In this document: positions 59,304-64,000 of the stretch, piece by piece | Layout of the letters: every line of letters begins with the position of its first letter | Position numbering within the stretch: position 1 is the stretch's first letter | From: an uncultured Bacteroides sp. | Lineage (GTDB): Bacteria > Bacteroidota > Bacteroidia > Bacteroidales > Bacteroidaceae | NCBI RefSeq assembly: GCF_910578895.1 | Contig: NZ_CAJTSC010000010.1 | Coordinates: 11,310 to 75,309 of the forward strand | Length of the DNA: 64,000 bases | Direction: 5' to 3' | Notes under the pieces: model-generated | Database searches by the model: none | What the model saw: only the letters and a program-made list of their open reading frames with translations | What the model was told of the DNA's origin: nothing | Program-made: the position numbers and the translations under genes

Positions 59304-59323
59304 AATTCCGTTCTCTTTAATTT

Positions 59324-59490
59324 GCGTTTATAAAACAAATGATTATTTTTGTCCCGGCAAAGATAGATTTGTTTTCATAAATAAAACAAACGGTTCGGGA
59401 AATAAATTTTCTTATTCCTTTTAATCGTTTGTAAATGAAAGATTGACGTGTTTTGAAAACTTTACATGTAAAACATAAAGACTGTTGATT
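59324..59490. promoter_or_regulatory. Divergent promoter/operator region of the S24 repressor
   Basis: A rightward -7 match (TATTTTTG, 59344-59351) and a leftward one (CAAAGATA = TATCTTTG, 59358-59365) face away from each other. Palindromes lie nearby: GTTTATAAAAC (59326-59336), GTTTTCATAAATAAAAC (59371-59387), GTTTTGAAAAC (59450-59460) and TTTACATGTAAA (59461-59472). These are candidate binding sites for the repressor encoded next to them. That is an inference from symmetry and position. Confidence 0.5.
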
Positions 59491-60213
59491 ATGGAAAATG
59501 ACAAGGATAGGCTGTTCTGCGTGGCGGATATCGTGAAACGCGCCAAGCGGGTGCTGAACTTCAAGACCGATTCGGATCTGGCGGGCTACCTGGGCGTATC
59601 CCGCTCCACGCTGAGCAACTGGATTGTGCGCAACAGCATCGACTTCCCGTTGTTGCTGGGCAAGCTGAGCGAGGTGGACTACAACTGGCTGCTCACCGGC
59701 AAGGGAAGCCCCAAGCCGCAGCAGAAGCGGTGCGACAGCGAGTGGGTGAGGGGAGAGGTAGAGATACTTCACAATCCTAAAACACCCGACGCGGTGGACG
59801 ACCGCAGCGTGGCGCTCTACGACATTGCCGCCGCCGCCAACCTGAAGACGCTGCTGGCGGACAAGCGGCAGTATGTGGTGGGGCGGATACAGATACCGAG
59901 CATACCCGTGTGCGACGGCGCGCTCTACATCAGCGGCGACTCGATGTATCCCATCCTGAAATCGGGCGACATCGTGGGCTTCAAGGAGATAAACAGCTTC
60001 AGCAACGTCATCTACGGCGAAATGTACCTGGTGTCGTTCGTCATCGACGGCGACGAGTATCTGTCGGTGAAGTACGTCAACCGCTCCGACAGGGAAGGGT
60101 GTCTGAAGTTGGTGAGCTACAACCCGCACCACGAGCCGATGGACGTGCCGCTGGAGGCCATCAACGCCATGGCAATCGTGAAGTTCTCCATCCGCAAGAA
60201 CATGATGATGTAA
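59491..60213 (+). CDS. S24/LexA-type repressor (phage CI-like)
   Basis: The 240-residue protein has an N-terminal helix-turn-helix, LAGYLGVSRSTLSNWIVRN (residues about 28-46), as in phage CI repressors, and a C-terminal S24 peptidase domain. The serine lies in YISGDSMYPILKSGDIVGF and the catalytic lysine in EYLSVKYVNRS. Such repressors cleave themselves on DNA damage or bind as a switch. The ATG at 59491 was preferred over a TTG two codons upstream. It is divergent from the zinc-ribbon gene and probably regulates that module. It resembles a stand-alone relic or core module rather than an intact prophage, as no phage structural genes are present. Confidence 0.9.
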   Translation: MENDKDRLFCVADIVKRAKRVLNFKTDSDLAGYLGVSRSTLSNWIVRNSIDFPLLLGKLSEVDYNWLLTGKGSPKPQQKRCDSEWVRGEVEILHNPKTPDAVDDRSVALYDIAAAANLKTLLADKRQYVVGRIQIPSIPVCDGALYISGDSMYPILKSGDIVGFKEINSFSNVIYGEMYLVSFVIDGDEYLSVKYVNRSDREGCLKLVSYNPHHEPMDVPLEAINAMAIVKFSIRKNMMM

Positions 60214-60228
60214 GCAAGGGGGGGAGCG

Positions 60229-61224
60229 ATGATGATGGATTTGTATACTTCCGTCGAGCTGCCCGGCGGCCTGCCCCGCCTGCGGCACGACCACCGCCTG
60301 CTGCTGCTCGGCTCGTGCTTTGCCGCCCATATCGGCGCCAGGCTGGCGGACGCCAAGTTCCGCTGCGACGTCAACCCCTACGGGGCGCTCTACAACCCGC
60401 TGTCCGTCTCCGCCGCCCTGCGCGAAATCGTACTCGGCAAGGTGTATGGCGGGGAAGACCTCTTCCGTCACGGCGGCTGCTGGCACAGCCCCATGCACCA
60501 CGGCGACTTCTCGGCGCCGTCGGCGGAGGAGGCGCTGGAGAAGATAAACGGACGCATCGCCCGCGCGCACGAGGGGATTTTCCGTGCGGACCGCCTGCTG
60601 CTGACCTTCGGCACCGCGTGGGTGTACGAGCAGCGGCAGACGGGGCGCATCGTGGGCAATTGCCACAAGCTGCCCGACGGGGAGTTCGTGCGCCGCCGGC
60701 TGACGGTGGACGAGATTGTGGCGGACTACACCTCGCTGCTGTCCGGGCTGCTGGCGCGCAACGGGGGGCTGCAGGTGGTGTTCACCGTCAGCCCCATCCG
60801 CCACGTGCGGGACGGGCTGCACGCCAACCAGCTCAGCAAGGCGGTGCTGCTGCTTGCCGTGGACCGCCTGTGCCAGGCTTTCCCCCGCCATGTGTCCTAC
60901 TTCCCCGCCTACGAACTGCTGCTGGACGAGCTGCGCGACTACCGTTTCTATGCCGAAGACATGGTGCACCCCTCCGGCGTGGCGGTGCGCTACGTGTGGG
61001 AGCGTTTCGCCGCCGCCTGCTTCGAGGAGGAGACGATGCGGATTGTAGAGCAGTGCGAGGACATCCGCAAGGCTTTGGCTCATAAGCCCTTCCGTCCGGA
61101 GTCGGAAGAGTATAAGCGTTTTTTAGGACAAATTGTGTTAAAAATAGACCGACTTAACGGAAAATACCCGTACTTAGATTTCGAAAAGGAGAAAGAATTA
61201 TGTCATATACGATTGAAGAGATAG
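60229..61224 (+). CDS. GSCFA domain protein
   Basis: The 331-residue soluble protein has the family signature in RLLLLGSCFAAHIGARLA near residue 28, matching G-S-C-F-A. FRCDVNPYGALYNPLSVSAA and LLTFGTAWVYE then PIRHVRDGL follow as in GSCFA proteins, a SGNH-like group of unknown function common in Bacteroidetes. Three ATGs stand in a row at 60229, 60232 and 60235; the AGGGGGGAG site at 60218-60226 best suits the second or third. The gene overlaps the start of murF-alr by 25 bp, so translation is likely coupled and a cell-envelope role is plausible. Confidence 0.88.
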   Translation: MMMDLYTSVELPGGLPRLRHDHRLLLLGSCFAAHIGARLADAKFRCDVNPYGALYNPLSVSAALREIVLGKVYGGEDLFRHGGCWHSPMHHGDFSAPSAEEALEKINGRIARAHEGIFRADRLLLTFGTAWVYEQRQTGRIVGNCHKLPDGEFVRRRLTVDEIVADYTSLLSGLLARNGGLQVVFTVSPIRHVRDGLHANQLSKAVLLLAVDRLCQAFPRHVSYFPAYELLLDELRDYRFYAEDMVHPSGVAVRYVWERFAAACFEEETMRIVEQCEDIRKALAHKPFRPESEEYKRFLGQIVLKIDRLNGKYPYLDFEKEKELCHIRLKR

Positions 61225-63683
61225 CCCGCATCATCGGCGCGCGCCGCATAGGCGACGTGCCGGCGGCAATCGGATGGCTGCTGACGGACAGCCGTTCGCT
61301 GAGTTTTCCGGAAGAGACCCTGTTTTTCGCGCTCGCCACCAAGCGGAACGACGGCGCACGCTACATCGGCGAGCTGCATGCGCGCGGCGTGCGCAATTTC
61401 GTGGTGGGCGAGGAGAGCCTTAAGGCGGTGGACACGGACGCCCTGCAACCGGCGTGCAACCTGCTGGTGGTGCCCAACCCGCTGAAGGCGTTGCAGAAAC
61501 TGGCGGAACAGCACCGCGCCGCGTTCCAGGTGCCGGTCATCGGCATCACGGGCAGCAACGGGAAGACCATTGTGAAGGAGTGGCTGCACCAGCTGCTCGG
61601 CGCGGACCGCGTCGTCACCCGCTCGCCCCGCAGCTACAATTCGCAGATAGGCGTGCCCCTGTCCGTGTGGCAGATGAACGAGCGCACGGAGCTTGCCATC
61701 CTGGAGGCGGGCATTTCCGAACCGGGAGAGATGCGCGCCCTGCAGAACATCATCAGGCCCACCATCGGCATACTGACCAACATAGGCGGGGCGCATCAGG
61801 AGAATTTCTTCTCCCTGCAGGAGAAGTGCATGGAGAAGCTGGCGCTCTTCAAGGATTGCGACGTGGTGATTTACAACGGCGACGACGAGTTCATCACCAA
61901 CTGCGTGGGCAGGTCGATGCTTGCCGCCCGCGAGATAGCGTGGAGCAGGACGGACATGGAGCGCCCGCTATATATAAGCAAGGTGGAGAAGCGTGACGAC
62001 TCCACCGTGATTTCCTACCGCTACCTGGACATGGACAATACGTTCACGCTGCCCTTCATCGACGACGCTTCCATCGAGAACTCGCTGAACTGCCTGGCGG
62101 CGTGTCTTTATCTGATGCTGCCCGCCGAACGGATTACGGAGCGCATGGCGGCGCTGGAGCCGGTGGCGATGCGCCTGGAGGTGAAGGAGGGCAAGAACGG
62201 GTGCCTGCTGATAAACGACAGTTACAACTCGGACCTCGGCGCGCTGGACCTTGCGCTCGACTTCCTCTACCGCCGCTCGCAGAGCAAGGGGCTGAAGCGG
62301 ACGCTTATCCTCTCGGACATACTGGAGACGGGGCAGAACACGCCGACGCTCTACCGCCAGGTGGCGCAGCTGGTGCACAGCCGGGGCATAGAGCGCATTA
62401 TCGGCGTGGGTGGCGAGATATCCTCGTGCGCCGCGCGGTTCGACATCGAGAAGGCTTTCTATCCCAACACGGCGGCGCTTGCCGAGGCGATAGGCAAGGG
62501 CGCGCTCCGGCTGCAGGACGAGATAATCCTGATCAAGGGCGCGCGCAAGTTCGGCTTCGACGCGCTGGCGGAGGTGCTGGAGAAGAAGGTGCACGAGACG
62601 ATATTGGAGGTGAACCTCGGGGCGATGGTTGCCAACCTGAACCGTTACCGCGCCATGCTGCGGCCCGAGACCCGGATGGTGTGCATGGTGAAGGCGTCGG
62701 CATACGGTGCGGGGTCGTACGAGATTGCCAAGACGTTGCAGGAGCATCGGGTGGACTACCTCGCCGTTGCCGTTGCCGACGAGGGTTCGGAACTGCGCAA
62801 GGCGGGTATCACGGCAAGCATCATCATCATGAATCCGGAGATGACGGCGTTCAAGACGATGTTCGACTATAAGCTGGAGCCGGAGGTATACAGCTTCCAC
62901 CTGCTGGACGCGCTGATAAAGGAAGCGGAGAAGGAGGGCGTCACCCACTTCCCCATCCACGTGAAGCTGGACACCGGCATGCACCGCCTAGGCTTTGCGC
63001 CGGCAGACGTGCCCCGGCTCATAGAGCGGCTGAAGGGGCAGAATGCGGTTATCCCGCGCTCGGTGTTCTCGCACCTGGTGGGGAGCGACGGCAGGGAGTT
63101 CGACGCCTTTACGCGCAGGCAGATAGAGACTTTCGAAGAGGCGTCCGCGCAGTTGCAGCAGGCGTTTCCGCATAAGATATTGCGCCACATCTGCAACTCG
63201 GCGGGCATAGAGCGCTTCCCGGGCGCGCAGTTCGACATGGTGCGGCTGGGCATCGGGCTGTATGGCGTCAGTCCGGTGGACAACTCCATCATGCACAACG
63301 TCAGCACGCTGAAGACCACCATCCTGCAGATACGCGATGTGCCCCAGGAGGATACGGTGGGCTATAGCCGCAAGGGGCATCTGACGCGCCCCTCGCGCAT
63401 TGCCGCCATCCCCATCGGCTATGCCGACGGGCTGAACCGCCGCCTGGGCAACGGACGCGCCTACTGCCTGGTGAACGGGCAGCGTGCGCCCTACGTGGGC
63501 AACATCTGCATGGACGTCTGCATGATCGATGTCACCGACATCGGCTGCAAGGAGGGCGACAGCGTGGAGATTTTCGGCGACCACCTGCCGGTGACCGTCC
63601 TCTCCGACGTGCTCGAGACAATCCCGTACGAGGTGCTGACGGGTGTGTCGACGAGGGTGAAGAGGGTGTATTATTGGGAGTGA
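61200..63683 (+). CDS. Bifunctional MurF ligase / alanine racemase
   Basis: The 827-residue protein fuses two peptidoglycan enzymes. The N-terminal part (about 1-455) is MurF, which adds D-Ala-D-Ala to the UDP-MurNAc-tripeptide. It has Walker A GITGSNGKTIVKEWLHQL (near 118), SYNSQIGVPLSVWQ and LLINDSYNSDLGALDLALDF. The C-terminal part (about 465-827) is alanine racemase: ILEVNLGAMVANLNRYRAML, PLP lysine in MVCMVKASAYGAGSYE, and VGNICMDVCMIDVTDIG near the catalytic tyrosine side. The fusion couples D-alanine supply to its use and is typical of Bacteroidetes. AAGGAG at 61186-61191 supports the start at 61200. Confidence 0.96.
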   Translation: MSYTIEEIARIIGARRIGDVPAAIGWLLTDSRSLSFPEETLFFALATKRNDGARYIGELHARGVRNFVVGEESLKAVDTDALQPACNLLVVPNPLKALQKLAEQHRAAFQVPVIGITGSNGKTIVKEWLHQLLGADRVVTRSPRSYNSQIGVPLSVWQMNERTELAILEAGISEPGEMRALQNIIRPTIGILTNIGGAHQENFFSLQEKCMEKLALFKDCDVVIYNGDDEFITNCVGRSMLAAREIAWSRTDMERPLYISKVEKRDDSTVISYRYLDMDNTFTLPFIDDASIENSLNCLAACLYLMLPAERITERMAALEPVAMRLEVKEGKNGCLLINDSYNSDLGALDLALDFLYRRSQSKGLKRTLILSDILETGQNTPTLYRQVAQLVHSRGIERIIGVGGEISSCAARFDIEKAFYPNTAALAEAIGKGALRLQDEIILIKGARKFGFDALAEVLEKKVHETILEVNLGAMVANLNRYRAMLRPETRMVCMVKASAYGAGSYEIAKTLQEHRVDYLAVAVADEGSELRKAGITASIIIMNPEMTAFKTMFDYKLEPEVYSFHLLDALIKEAEKEGVTHFPIHVKLDTGMHRLGFAPADVPRLIERLKGQNAVIPRSVFSHLVGSDGREFDAFTRRQIETFEEASAQLQQAFPHKILRHICNSAGIERFPGAQFDMVRLGIGLYGVSPVDNSIMHNVSTLKTTILQIRDVPQEDTVGYSRKGHLTRPSRIAAIPIGYADGLNRRLGNGRAYCLVNGQRAPYVGNICMDVCMIDVTDIGCKEGDSVEIFGDHLPVTVLSDVLETIPYEVLTGVSTRVKRVYYWE

Positions 63684-64000
63684 GGGAATTTTGAATTATG
63701 AGTTATGAGTTCGGGAGTGAAGGAATTTTGAATTTTGAGTTCGGGAGTTCAGCTTTCGGCGGCGGTTTTTGCATTTCAAGGAGTTAAAAGGAGTTATCCC
63801 TTCGCATCGCTTCGTCAGGAGTTAAAGGAGTTAGAGCCGATACTCTTCTTGTGTATGACATTGTTACAGAAGTATCGGCTTTAACTGCTAAGTCGACCGG
63901 GCGGCTGATAACTCCTTTTAATTCCTTTAAATGCAAAAACCGTGGCTTTCATAATTCAAAATTCATAATTCAAAATTCATAATTCCAAATTCTTCTTATC
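63684..64000. repeat. Element A copy flanked by AATTCAAAATT simple repeats
   Basis: After murF-alr come GAATTTTGAATTATGAG-type units (63685-63740), then element A at 63762-63944 (GGCGGTTTTTGCATTTCAAG ... AAATGCAAAAACCGTGG) with its central palindrome. AATTCATAATTCAAAATTC units run to the window end. No gene is visible. Confidence 0.7.

Noticed and set aside
59491..60213. Intact prophage around the CI-like repressor
   Set aside because: No integrase, portal, capsid or tail genes lie on either side; housekeeping genes begin at 60229.

Overview
The window looks like chromosomal DNA of a Bacteroides-type organism (Bacteroidales). Supporting this are many -7 boxes of the form TAnnTTTG at plausible distances from genes, weak ribosome binding sites, a NigD-like lipoprotein, DUF1573, DUF349 and GSCFA proteins, a fused MurF-alanine racemase, a fused NuoCD in a complex I operon without NuoE/F/G, and a 'smalltalk' small protein beside an HU-like protein. 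No species is claimed.

Layout. 1-7.2 kb: a partial DUF456 membrane protein, surE, lpxB, a NigD-like lipoprotein, then a leftward rsfS-ftsH-cdsA operon. 7.4-13.1 kb: a tRNA-Gln, a DUF349 protein, mgtE, rsmA and a flippase-like membrane protein. 13.1-18.6 kb: two secreted proteins (degenerate M23 fold; HELAH metallopeptidase), pepD and a small operon of three very short peptides, with repeat-rich gaps. 18.7-30.7 kb: a 1945-residue alpha-2-macroglobulin-like protein, a DUF1573 protein, meaB, an EamA transporter, and an ATPase + DUF4435/TOPRIM gene pair. 30.7-34.3 kb: mannonate catabolism (SDR, uxuA) and an AraC regulator. 34.3-44.7 kb: the complex I operon nuoA-B-CD-H-I-J-K-L-M-N. 45-50 kb: trkH, trkA, dxs. 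50.3-56.4 kb: an RHS polymorphic toxin locus whose reading frame is broken three times but whose toxin tip and NTF2-fold immunity gene are intact. 56.5-60.2 kb: smalltalk, HU-like, DUF4373, zinc-ribbon and S24-repressor genes. 60.2-63.7 kb: GSCFA and murF-alr.

The most unusual content is non-coding. (1) Six arrays of tandem units share an exact 22-bp period but differ in sequence (615-702, 13438-13657, 17338-17425, 24767-24876, 32960-33047, 59171-59280). (2) A MITE-like palindromic element (here 'element A', ends CACGGCTTTTTCATTTACAG) occurs eight times. (3) A second interspersed element ('element B', ends near GCCTGTTTAAATTTT) occurs four times, and at 33 kb an A copy sits inside a B copy, capturing an insertion event.

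The best candidates for undescribed biology are the three-peptide operon at 17.6-18.35 kb, the 22-bp arrays and the ATPase/TOPRIM pair. All assignments come from reading motifs and context; no database search was run.
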